NCBI GenBank assembly: GCA_964450685.1 | Contig: CAYVDN010000051.1 | Location: 1-22,065 of the forward strand | Source of the DNA: JBAOHV01 sp964450685 | GTDB taxonomy: Bacteria > Actinomycetota > Acidimicrobiia > Acidimicrobiales > Microtrichaceae | Direction: 5' to 3' | Length of the DNA stretch: 22,065 nucleotides | In this document: piece by piece, positions 7,100 to 14,296 of the stretch | Numbering within the stretch: position 1 is the first letter of the stretch | How the letters are laid out: every line of letters starts with the position of its first letter | Notes under the pieces: generated by a model | What the model was told of the DNA's origin: nothing | Database searches by the model: none | The model's input: the letters and a program-made list of their open reading frames with translations, nothing else | Translations under genes and position numbers: made by a program

Positions 7100-8081
7100 A
7101 GACGACCGCCCCGGCACGAAACGGATGCCTCAGTCCCCCGGTCAGATCGACACCCGACCCGATCTGGGTGTGACGCACCTCGACGCCTCCGCCTCGGTGC
7201 TCATAGAGGCCATCGAGCAGGGTCCGCCCAGGGGTACCCGTGGGAAGCGGCTGAGCGTGGGCGCGTGGCTCGCGATCATCTGGTTGGTGGGTCTGCTCGT
7301 CCTGGCGATAATCGCTCCCTGGATCGGGATCAAGGACCCCAACCAGATATTCCCCGAGATCGCACGTCAAGGCCCTGCTCCAGGTCATCCTCTCGGCGGC
7401 GATGCCAACGGCCGTGACCTGCTGGCGCGGATCATCTACGGCACCCGGGCTTCGTTCGCCGTCGGGTTCGGTGCCGTGGCATTCGGCCTGGTCATCGGGG
7501 GCGCTCTCGGGCTCATCACCGGGTTCTTCCGCGGGAAGGTGGACAGCATCGCCACCCCGCTGATGAACGTGCTCCTGGCGATACCCCAGTTCGTGCTCGC
7601 GCTCTCGCTCGTGACCGTTCTCGCTGCTGGCGAGGACGTCTCCACGACCCGCCGGATGAGCGTCGTCGTCCTCGGCCTGGGGGTCGTCTCCATCCCGATC
7701 CTGGGGCGCATCACTCGAGCCAACACGCTCGCCTGGTCAGAACGCGAGTTCGTGCTGGCGGCTCGCGCCATGGGAGCAAAGAGTTGGCGCGTGATGCTGC
7801 GTGAGGTGCTACCGAACGTCATCCCGGCAATGCTCTCGATCGCCCTGCTCGGTGTCGGAGTCGCGATCGTCGCGGAGGGCGGACTGAGCCTCTTCGGCGT
7901 CGGTGTCCAACCACCGACGCCCTCCTGGGGGAACATCATCTCGGAGAACCGCGACCAACTCCGTCGGGCACCTCACATCGTCATGTACACCTCCCTGGTG
8001 CTGTTCCTCACAGTGATGTCGCTGAACTACCTGGGCGATGTGGTCAGCCAGCGCCTCAACGTCCGGGAGTCGGTCCTGTGA
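7089..8081 (+). CDS. ABC transporter permease (DppC/OppC type)
   Basis: A 330-aa partner permease. A polar N-terminal stretch of about 55 residues precedes TM1 (57-76, ending IIAPWIG). HPLGGDANGRDLLARIIYGTRASF marks the start of the DppC core. The EAA loop (ARAMGAKSWRVMLREVLPN) is at about residues 223-242. It ends with the standard MSLNYLGDVV and LNVR blocks. The ATG at 7089 lies inside the end of the upstream permease gene and has AGGA 6 nt upstream; a downstream ATG at 7125 is an alternative. Its GTGA stop/start overlap with the first ATPase gene implies translational coupling. Confidence 0.92.
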   Translation: MHAEDDRPGTKRMPQSPGQIDTRPDLGVTHLDASASVLIEAIEQGPPRGTRGKRLSVGAWLAIIWLVGLLVLAIIAPWIGIKDPNQIFPEIARQGPAPGHPLGGDANGRDLLARIIYGTRASFAVGFGAVAFGLVIGGALGLITGFFRGKVDSIATPLMNVLLAIPQFVLALSLVTVLAAGEDVSTTRRMSVVVLGLGVVSIPILGRITRANTLAWSEREFVLAARAMGAKSWRVMLREVLPNVIPAMLSIALLGVGVAIVAEGGLSLFGVGVQPPTPSWGNIISENRDQLRRAPHIVMYTSLVLFLTVMSLNYLGDVVSQRLNVRESVL

Positions 8082-9175
8082 GCGTCGATCGAACTCTCGA
8101 CGTGCCGCCCAGCGGCATTCCCGGCGCCTCGACACTTCTCGAGGTGGACCACATCGTCACCCGCTTCAGCACACCGCGCGGAACCGTGAACGCCGTCGAC
8201 GGCGTGTCGTTGAAGCTGGAACGCGGCCGGACGCTGGGGATCGTCGGCGAGTCGGGCTCCGGCAAGTCGGTCCTGTCGCGCTCGATCATGGGGCTGTTGC
8301 CGTCCAACGCAGATCGCAGCGGCGCAGTCCGCTTCGAGGGACGCGACATCACCGAGCTCGGCGCATCCCAGCTTCGTGCGCTGTGGGGTGCCGAGATGGC
8401 GATGATCTTCCAGGACCCGATGACTGCGCTGAATCCGGTCATGAAAATCGGCAAGCAGATGACCGAGTCGCTCCGCCAGCATCTCGACATGTCGAAGTCG
8501 GATGCTCGCGAGACAGCAGTTGCATTGCTGCGAGCGGTCAAGATCCCCGAGGCCGACAAGCGGTTCTCGTCCTACCCACACGAGATGTCGGGTGGGATGC
8601 GCCAGCGTGTGGTGATCGCCGTGGCGCTCGCCTGTGGCCCCAAGCTGCTCTTCGCCGACGAGCCGACCACGGCGCTCGACGTGACTGTCCAGGCGCAGAT
8701 CCTCGACCTGCTCGCCGAGCAGCAACGTGAGCGGTACATGGCCATGATCCTCGTCACCCACGATCTCGGCGTGGTGGCAGGACGTGCTGACGAGATCGCT
8801 GTGATGTACGCGGGGCGAATCGTCGAACGAGCGCCGACCGCTTCTCTGTTCTCGGGGATGCTCCACCCGTACACCGAGGCCCTGCTCGCGGCAATTCCCA
8901 AGCTGTCGGACGCCCCGCACACCCGGCTCGAGGCGATCGGTGGGAGACCACCGGACTTGGTCGACCCGCCAGCGGGCTGCTCGTTCAGCCCCCGTTGCCC
9001 TTACGCACAGGAGAGGTGTCACGTCGAACGCCCTGCGCTCACCCCCAGCCAGTCCGACCCCACACACGAGTTCGCCTGCTTCTTTCCCGTGGGGTCGCCG
9101 GAGACCGAGGAGATCCGCGTGCAGATCCAGGCACGGCGGCTGATGCGGTCCGCTCCCAACGCCGGAGATGTGTGA
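8078..9175 (+). CDS. ABC transporter ATP-binding protein (DppD/OppD type) with C-terminal Cys cluster
   Basis: A 365-aa cytoplasmic ATPase with a complete motif set: Walker A GESGSGKS (57-64), Q-loop Gln112 in FQDP, signature SGGMRQR (171-177), Walker B LLFADE (190-195) and H-loop His228. The oligopeptide-transporter C-terminal extension begins at HPYTEALL. It contains Cys301, Cys307, Cys314 and Cys334 (C-x5-C-x6-C-x19-C); equivalent cysteines bind a [4Fe-4S] cluster in characterised Dpp ATPases. It powers import together with the next gene product. The start is GTG in a GTGA overlap with the permease gene, and its stop shares one base with the next ATG (TGATG). Confidence 0.93.
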   Translation: MSVDRTLDVPPSGIPGASTLLEVDHIVTRFSTPRGTVNAVDGVSLKLERGRTLGIVGESGSGKSVLSRSIMGLLPSNADRSGAVRFEGRDITELGASQLRALWGAEMAMIFQDPMTALNPVMKIGKQMTESLRQHLDMSKSDARETAVALLRAVKIPEADKRFSSYPHEMSGGMRQRVVIAVALACGPKLLFADEPTTALDVTVQAQILDLLAEQQRERYMAMILVTHDLGVVAGRADEIAVMYAGRIVERAPTASLFSGMLHPYTEALLAAIPKLSDAPHTRLEAIGGRPPDLVDPPAGCSFSPRCPYAQERCHVERPALTPSQSDPTHEFACFFPVGSPETEEIRVQIQARRLMRSAPNAGDV

Positions 9176-10269
9176 TGGCCGGTAGCGGATCCGCCCACCT
9201 GCGCGGTGGCCAGGACGTCGTCCTGAGCGTCGAGAACCTGGTCGTCGACTTCCCCGTGGATCGCAAGCGCAAGGTGTCGGCGGTCGCCAACATCTCCTTC
9301 GACATCCGGCGCGGCGAGACCCTCGGGCTCGTGGGTGAGTCGGGCTGCGGCAAGTCGACCACGGGCAAGGCCATCATGCAGCTCCCGCGGCCCACCAGGG
9401 GTGCGGTGAAGCTCGACGGAAGGGATCTTGTCTCGCTCTCCGGCGAGGAGCTGCGCCGCACCCGGCCGCAGCTCCAGATGATCTTCCAGGACCCGATCTC
9501 CTCGCTCAACCCTCGCCGGACCGTCGCCCAGATCGTCGAGGAACCCCTGAAGATCTGGAAGCTCGGATCTGCCGAGGAACGCAGCGCCAAGGTCGACGAG
9601 GTCCTCTCCGCAGTGGGTATCGACCCACAGTCGGCCAGGGAGCGCAAGCCCCACGAGTTCTCCGGCGGACAGTGCCAGCGGATCTCGATCGCCCGTGCTG
9701 TGGTCACCGAGCCGTCGATCATCATCTGCGACGAACCAGTCTCGGCGCTCGACGTGTCAGTCCAGGCCCAGATCCTCAACCTTCTCGAGGACATGAAACA
9801 GCGCTACGGGTTGACGCTCGTGTTCGTGGCGCACGACCTCGCTGTGGTCAAGAACGTGTCTGACCGGGTCGCTGTCATGTACCTGGGCAAGATGTGCGAG
9901 ATCGGCCCGCCCGACACGCTCTATGCAGCGCCTGCGCACCCCTACACGAAAGCACTCCTCTCCGCGATCCCGTTGCCGGACCCGTCGGTCTCCACTGACA
10001 TCGGTGAGCACCTCGGTGGTGAGCTCCCGTCTCCGATCGATCCGCCCACGGGCTGTCGGTTCCGTACCCGCTGTGACCGGGCCCAGGAGCTCTGCTCGAC
10101 GGTGGAGCCGCAGATGCAACAGGTCGACGGAGAGCACTTCGTGGCCTGCCACTTCCCGCTGGTGCCGATCGCCGACCCTGCTGTTGTCGACCCCGTTGTT
10201 ACTGGTGCGCCGAGCGGCGTCACGGGGTCTGGATCGACCGGGGACACGCCGACGCCCGCAGAGCAGTAG
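9175..10269 (+). CDS. ABC transporter ATP-binding protein (DppF/OppF type)
   Basis: A 364-aa second ATPase with Walker A GESGCGKS (54-61), Q-loop Gln105, Walker B IIICDE (182-187) and H-loop His220. The signature is SGGQCQR (163-169), where the usual fifth residue Arg is Cys167. A C-terminal Cys set (294, 300, 307, 325; C-x5-C-x6-C-x17-C) parallels the partner ATPase. The last 35 or so residues are a Pro/Thr/Gly/Val-rich low-complexity tail. The frame is open well upstream, but that part overlaps the first ATPase gene; the ATG at 9175 gives a TGATG junction, and GTG 9172 is also possible. The next gene starts only 11 nt after the stop. Confidence 0.92.
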   Translation: MAGSGSAHLRGGQDVVLSVENLVVDFPVDRKRKVSAVANISFDIRRGETLGLVGESGCGKSTTGKAIMQLPRPTRGAVKLDGRDLVSLSGEELRRTRPQLQMIFQDPISSLNPRRTVAQIVEEPLKIWKLGSAEERSAKVDEVLSAVGIDPQSARERKPHEFSGGQCQRISIARAVVTEPSIIICDEPVSALDVSVQAQILNLLEDMKQRYGLTLVFVAHDLAVVKNVSDRVAVMYLGKMCEIGPPDTLYAAPAHPYTKALLSAIPLPDPSVSTDIGEHLGGELPSPIDPPTGCRFRTRCDRAQELCSTVEPQMQQVDGEHFVACHFPLVPIADPAVVDPVVTGAPSGVTGSGSTGDTPTPAEQ

Positions 10270-10280
10270 CTGGAGTCGGC

Positions 10281-11933
10281 GTGGAGCTGAGCATCGCCCA
10301 GGCGACCGAGGCTATCGCTGCCGCGCATCCGGAGCGTGACGCGCTCGTCTCGGCTCGAGGTGTGCAGTCGTGGCGTGAGGTGTCCGACCGGACGCGACGC
10401 CTGGCGGCGCTGCTGCACGCACATGGCCTCGGGCGTCACGGCTCGAGCGGCTCCACCTCCTCCACCTCTCCGCACGATCACGTTGGGTTGTACCTCTACA
10501 ACGGACCCGAGTACCTGGAGGGCATGCTCGGCTCCTGGAAGGCCCGCGCTGCGTCGTTCAACGTCAACTACCGCTACGTCGCCGAGGAGCTCCGCTACCT
10601 GCTCGACGATGCCTCTGCCGGCGCGGTCATCGTCCACGAGTGCTTCGCACCGGTTCTGGCGCCGGTCCTAGACACTCTGGCGGTCAGGCCGAAGCTCGTG
10701 CTCCAGGTCGCCGACGGATCCGGGAACGACCTGCTCCCCGGTGCGCTCGACTACGAGACCGCCCTCGCTGCCACGCCGCCCGAGCTGCCGGCGGAGCTGG
10801 TCTCGGGCTGGAGCGGGGACGACCTCTACATCTGTTACACCGGCGGCACCACCGGAATGCCCAAGGGGACCATGTGGCGCCAGGCCGACTTCGCGGTCGC
10901 CGCCCTCGGCACCCGGCGACGGTCCGGCGAGGAGTACGAGTCCTTGGAACAGCTCGTTGGTGACGCCCGCGGCACGGTCAGGGCCCTGCCGGCCCCACCG
11001 CTGATGCACGGTGCGGCGCACTGGAACGCTCTGTCGTGCTGGCTCGCAGGGGGCACCGTCGTCATCCAGAACGTCGTGCAGCGCTTCGACCCCGTCGACA
11101 TCCTCGACACCGTCGAGCGGCACCGAGCGTCGTCGTTGCTGCTCGTCGGTGACCCGATGGCCCGCCCCCTGGTCGACACACTGAGGGAGGAGCGGCGACA
11201 GGGGCGCGAGCGGGACCTGAGCTGTCTGCGTCACCTGCTCTCCGGAGGGGCGGTGCTGTCACCGTCGCTCAAGACAGCTCTCGTCGATCTGCTGGCCGGT
11301 GTGACAGTGGTCGACGTTCTGGGCTCCACCGAATCGGGTCGCCAGGCTGTCGCCAGGAGCAGCTCCGCCGATGACGCGGAGGCGTCGTTCGAACCGTCAG
11401 CGAGCGCGACGGTACTCAGCGCCGACCTGTCACACCGACTCGCGCCCGGGGATGGCGAGCTGGGTTGGTTGGCTCAGTCCGGTCGGGTACCGCTGGGGTA
11501 CCTGGGCGATGAGGAGAAGTCGGCTCGCACGTTCCCTGTCGTGGACGGTATGCGCTACGCGGTGCCCGGAGACCGAGCGCTACTGCTCGACGACGGGCGC
11601 ATCGCACTTCGTGGCCGTGACTCGGTGTGCATAAACACCGGCGGCGAGAAGGTCTTCGCGGAGGAGGTCGAAACCGCGGTCAAGACCCACCCGGCCGTGC
11701 TGGACGCCGTGGTCTGCGGACGCCCCTCCCAGCGCTGGGGAGAAGAAGTCGTGGCGGTCGTCTCGCTGGCCGAGGGTGTCACCGTGAGCGATGCGGAACT
11801 GCTCGAAGCTGCGTCGGCCACGATCGCTCGTTACAAGCTTCCCCGCAGCTTCATCAGGGTCGATCACGTCGAACGCGCCCCGTCGGGCAAGGCCGACTAC
11901 CGCTGGGCACGGACAGTCGCCGAAGACGGCTGA
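10281..11933 (+). CDS. acyl-CoA synthetase (AMP-forming), FadD19-like
   Basis: A 550-aa ANL-family ligase. The P-loop-like motif is YTGGTTGMPKGTMW (186-199). Further blocks are LPAPPLMHGA, GDPMARPLV, GSTESG, NTGGEKVFAEEVE and the C-terminal PSGKADYRW with catalytic Lys537. The order and wording of these blocks match mycobacterial FadD19, the steroid side-chain CoA ligase, and its relatives; that comparison is from memory. It forms an acyl-AMP and then an acyl-CoA; the substrate is unproven. GTG 10281 has GGAG 5 nt upstream. The 11-nt gap to the ATPase gene implies cotranscription with the importer. A Ser/Gly/Thr-rich insert at residues 51-64 replaces a short loop in the family. Confidence 0.9.
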   Translation: MELSIAQATEAIAAAHPERDALVSARGVQSWREVSDRTRRLAALLHAHGLGRHGSSGSTSSTSPHDHVGLYLYNGPEYLEGMLGSWKARAASFNVNYRYVAEELRYLLDDASAGAVIVHECFAPVLAPVLDTLAVRPKLVLQVADGSGNDLLPGALDYETALAATPPELPAELVSGWSGDDLYICYTGGTTGMPKGTMWRQADFAVAALGTRRRSGEEYESLEQLVGDARGTVRALPAPPLMHGAAHWNALSCWLAGGTVVIQNVVQRFDPVDILDTVERHRASSLLLVGDPMARPLVDTLREERRQGRERDLSCLRHLLSGGAVLSPSLKTALVDLLAGVTVVDVLGSTESGRQAVARSSSADDAEASFEPSASATVLSADLSHRLAPGDGELGWLAQSGRVPLGYLGDEEKSARTFPVVDGMRYAVPGDRALLLDDGRIALRGRDSVCINTGGEKVFAEEVETAVKTHPAVLDAVVCGRPSQRWGEEVVAVVSLAEGVTVSDAELLEAASATIARYKLPRSFIRVDHVERAPSGKADYRWARTVAEDG

Positions 11934-11958
11934 GCCGAGCGGTCACAGGTGGGTGGCG

Positions 11959-12204
11959 TCAGTCCTTGGTGGCTATCGCGTTCGGGGTGACGTTCATCTT
12001 CGGTACGTAGTCCGCCGCTTCGACGTCTCGGGCCTCGCCCCCGACCACGACGCGGAGTGTGGTCCGACACGATGAGCACGGACCGTAGAGCTCCTCGGTG
12101 ACATCGAGCCTGCATCGCGGGCATGTGAAGCTCAGCAACTCGCCGTCGACGGGCTGGGGAGGAAGATCTGCCGATGCGGCATCACTCGACAAAGGTTCGA
12201 CCAT
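11959..12204 (-). CDS. small zinc-ribbon protein of unknown function
   Basis: An 81-aa protein with CPRC (Cys28, Cys31) and CSSC (Cys43, Cys46), a C-x2-C-x11-C-x2-C zinc-ribbon knuckle pair. An acidic, Pro-rich N-terminus precedes it and a short strand-like region (LRVVVGGEA) follows it. There are no membrane segments and no recognised family. The frame is open to 12855, but that region overlaps two other genes and reads as a shadow. I chose ATG 12204 by composition; the only purine-rich site (GGAGGG) directly touches this ATG, which is poor spacing, so GTG 12234 remains possible. It is convergent with the synthetase gene (25 bp) and divergent from the 86-aa gene. Confidence 0.6.
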   Translation of the reverse strand: MVEPLSSDAASADLPPQPVDGELLSFTCPRCRLDVTEELYGPCSSCRTTLRVVVGGEARDVEAADYVPKMNVTPNAIATKD

Positions 12205-12266
12205 CCCTCCATGCTCGCGCCTCTGGGACGTCACCCATGTGGATGACCTCACTCCCAGTCCCCTGC

Positions 12267-12334
12267 TGATCCACCGCCGATCCACCGCGGATCCACTACG
12301 GATCGACAGGGTTGTGGCTCTAGCGATCCACAGG
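12267..12334. repeat. tandem 11-bp repeats in the divergent intergenic region
   Basis: Four contiguous 11-mers start at 12267, 12278, 12289 and 12300: TGATCCACCGC, CGATCCACCGC, GGATCCACTAC and GGATCGACAGG. A fifth copy, CGATCCACAGG, lies at 12324-12334 after a 13-nt gap. The consensus is nGATCCACnrS. An 11-bp period puts successive copies on about the same DNA face, as in an operator array. The core ATCCAC(A) also resembles a DnaA box. The fifth copy overlaps the -35 position of the 86-aa gene's promoter. Confidence 0.7.
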
Positions 12335-12344
12335 ATTGGGTCCT

Positions 12345-12356
12345 TACGGTTCTCCC
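12345..12356 (+). promoter_or_regulatory. putative leaderless promoter (-10 box) of the 86-aa gene
   Basis: TACGGT (12345-12350) is followed by 6 nt and ATG 12357, with no Shine-Dalgarno sequence. There is no -35 consensus; that position is covered by the fifth 11-bp repeat. Confidence 0.5.
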
Positions 12357-12617
12357 ATGACCTTGGTTCCGAACACCCGCAGCTCCACCGGCACGTCGTT
12401 CGATGTCGTCCTCGCCGACGGCTCCCATGAGATCGTCCACGGCGTGGACGCCTACCAGCAGGAAGCATCCATGACGACCTTCTTCCGAACCGACAACGGC
12501 CGCCAGGCCGTCGACTGCTGGTCCGTACGTGTGGCCAGCTTCCGGACCGACCACATCGTCGTGATCCGCCGCAACGAGCAGGACGAGGCCGCGATCCGTC
12601 ACCTGCATCCCGCATGA
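12357..12617 (+). CDS. 86-aa protein of unknown function
   Basis: I do not recognise the family. The protein is hydrophilic, with alternating short hydrophobic stretches (FDVVLADG, AVDCWSVRVASF, HIVVIRR) that suggest a small beta-rich fold. It has one cysteine, no signal peptide and no membrane segment. The frame can be read from 12336, but ATG 12357 is placed exactly 6 nt after a TAnnnT box and is the better start. GC-rich codon positions match the neighbours, supporting a real gene. It diverges from the zinc-ribbon gene across the 11-bp repeat array. A stem-loop lies at its stop codon. Confidence 0.65.
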   Translation: MTLVPNTRSSTGTSFDVVLADGSHEIVHGVDAYQQEASMTTFFRTDNGRQAVDCWSVRVASFRTDHIVVIRRNEQDEAAIRHLHPA

Positions 12618-12641
12618 GGTCGCTCAGCGCGGGCGCCTCAT
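12614..12641 (+). terminator. stem-loop at the end of the 86-aa gene
   Basis: ATGAGG (12614-12619) pairs with CCTCAT (12636-12641), and CGC (12621-12623) pairs with GCG (12633-12635) across one bulged T and a 9-nt loop. The arm covers the stop codon (12615-12617). AATCGC follows, not a T-run, so this is only a candidate terminator. Confidence 0.4.
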
Positions 12642-12715
12642 AATCGCGGATCCGGGACTTGCACGCACTACTGTCGTCGGGCGGTCGAGACTCGATCCGC
12701 CCCCAAACAGAACGC

Positions 12716-14293
12716 ATGTCTGACGACTCAACTCCCACCCCGAACGACACTTCCACCGTTGCCGACGATCCCAGCGTGGTCATCATCGGCGCCGGGCCGG
12801 CAGGTCTGACCGCCGCCTTCGAGCTGATGAAGGCCGGCCACCGTTCAACCGTCATCGAGGCCGACGAGATCGTCGGCGGAATCTCACGTTCGGTAGAACG
12901 CGACGGCTACCGCTTCGACATCGGCGGCCACCGCTTCTTCACCAAGGTCCCCGAGGTCGAGGCGCTCTGGCACGAGATCCTGCCCGACGAGGACTTCCTG
13001 CTGCGTCCCCGGATGAGCCGGATCTACTACCAGGGCAAGTACTACGACTACCCGATCAAGCCGATGAACGCGCTTCTGAACCTCGGTCCGGTCGAGGCGG
13101 TCCGCTGTGTTCTGTCGTACCTGGCCGTCAAGGTGCGCCCACCCAAGTCACAGGCGACACTCGAGGACTACATCGTGTCGAACTACGGCCGACGGCTCTT
13201 CGACCACTTCTTCAAGACCTACAACGAGAAGGTCTGGGGAGTGCCGGCGTCTGCGATCTCTGCTGACTGGGGAGCTCAGCGCATCAAGGGCATGTCGATC
13301 TGGGACGCGGTCTGGGAGCCGATCCGAGCCCGGCTCGCAGGTCGACGCAAGGACAAGAACAAGCAGGTCACCAGCCTGATCGAGGAGTTCCAGTACCCCA
13401 AGTACGGACCCGGTCAGATGTGGGAGGTGTGCACCGACAAGGTGCGCGCCGAGGGCACCGATGTCCTGATGGAGACCCGGGTCGAACGCGTCACACACTC
13501 GGACGGTCTCGCACGCACAGTCCACGCGGTGGACAAGGACGGCAACAAGCACGAGTTAGCTGCGGACCACGTCGTGTCCTCGATGCCGTTTCCGCAGCTG
13601 CTGCGGGCGATGGACCCACAGCCCCCGGCCGAGGTGCTCGCCGCTGCCGACGATCTCGGCTTCCGGGACTTCCTCACCGTCGCCCTGGTCGTCCCCGAGG
13701 ACGCCGGGTTCCCGGACAACTGGATCTACATCCACTCTCCCGAGGTGAAGGTCGGCAGGATCCAGAACTTCGGTTCCTGGTCGCCCTACCTGGTCAAGGA
13801 CGGAAACACCTGCCTCGGCCTCGAGTACTTCGTGTTCGAAGGTGACGATCTCTGGAACGCGTCAGACGAGGAGCTCATCGCTCGCGGCACCCGCGAGCTC
13901 GGGGTCCTCAACCTCGTCGATCCAGCCCGGGTGAAGCAGGGCTACGTGGTCCGCCAGCCCAAGGCGTACCCCGTCTACGACGACGTCTACGCAGACAAGG
14001 TCGCCGTGCTGAACGCATGGATTGCCGAGACGGCCCCCAACGTGCACCCCGTCGGCCGCAACGGAATGCACAAGTACAACAACCAGGACCACTCGATGCT
14101 CACCGCGATGCTGACCGTCGAGAACATCCTGGGCAAGGGTGATCACGACATCTGGGCGGTCAACGTGGACGAGGACTACCACGAGGAGAGCGGACACGAC
14201 GCCGGCTCGGCGAACATGCCTCCCGGCGAGCGGTTCTCCAAGGGGACCGGTCGGGAAGCCCCGATCATCCCGCGCTCCGCCTCCCGCAGCTGA
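12716..14293 (+). CDS. FAD-dependent oxidoreductase, UDP-galactopyranose mutase/HemY-like
   Basis: A 525-aa flavoprotein. After a polar N-terminus of 18 residues it has a dinucleotide-binding fold, VVIIGAGPAGLTAAFEL (21-37), ending at Glu48. GGISRS (54-59) and FDIGGHRFF (67-75) follow; this pattern is shared by protoporphyrinogen-oxidase-like and UDP-galactopyranose-mutase-like amine-oxidase superfamily members. Blocks such as YNEKVWG and MHKYNNQDHSM are typical of uncharacterised members found in polysaccharide clusters. The reaction is unproven: a sugar-nucleotide mutase/oxidase is suggested by the adjacent glycan genes, not by diagnostic residues. The frame is open to a TTG at 12659, but ATG 12716 fits the family; no clear ribosome site is visible. 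It ends 3 bp from the convergent acyltransferase gene. Confidence 0.82.
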   Translation: MSDDSTPTPNDTSTVADDPSVVIIGAGPAGLTAAFELMKAGHRSTVIEADEIVGGISRSVERDGYRFDIGGHRFFTKVPEVEALWHEILPDEDFLLRPRMSRIYYQGKYYDYPIKPMNALLNLGPVEAVRCVLSYLAVKVRPPKSQATLEDYIVSNYGRRLFDHFFKTYNEKVWGVPASAISADWGAQRIKGMSIWDAVWEPIRARLAGRRKDKNKQVTSLIEEFQYPKYGPGQMWEVCTDKVRAEGTDVLMETRVERVTHSDGLARTVHAVDKDGNKHELAADHVVSSMPFPQLLRAMDPQPPAEVLAAADDLGFRDFLTVALVVPEDAGFPDNWIYIHSPEVKVGRIQNFGSWSPYLVKDGNTCLGLEYFVFEGDDLWNASDEELIARGTRELGVLNLVDPARVKQGYVVRQPKAYPVYDDVYADKVAVLNAWIAETAPNVHPVGRNGMHKYNNQDHSMLTAMLTVENILGKGDHDIWAVNVDEDYHEESGHDAGSANMPPGERFSKGTGREAPIIPRSASRS

Positions 14294-14296
14294 GTC

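Noticed and set aside
8027..9067. Minus-strand open frame (346 codons) opposite the first ATPase gene
   Set aside because: Its composition is Arg/His/Gly-rich without domains, and the plus strand has all ABC ATPase motifs.
12267..12334. CRISPR array
   Set aside because: The units are 11 bp and contiguous, with no 28-37 bp repeats, no unique spacers and no cas genes in the window.
12639..12674. Possible -10 boxes CATAAT (12639-12644) and TACTGT (12669-12674) for the FAD gene
   Set aside because: Neither has a -35 element or a spacing to ATG 12716 that supports it over chance.
12646..12700. Inverted repeat GCGGATC / GATCCGC with a 41-nt separation upstream of the FAD gene
   Set aside because: Seven-base matches at this distance in GC-rich DNA are likely by chance, and no promoter hexamers are positioned around them.
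12205..12855. N-terminal extension of the zinc-ribbon gene
   Set aside because: It would cross the divergent control region, the 86-aa gene and the start of the FAD gene, with shadow-like composition.
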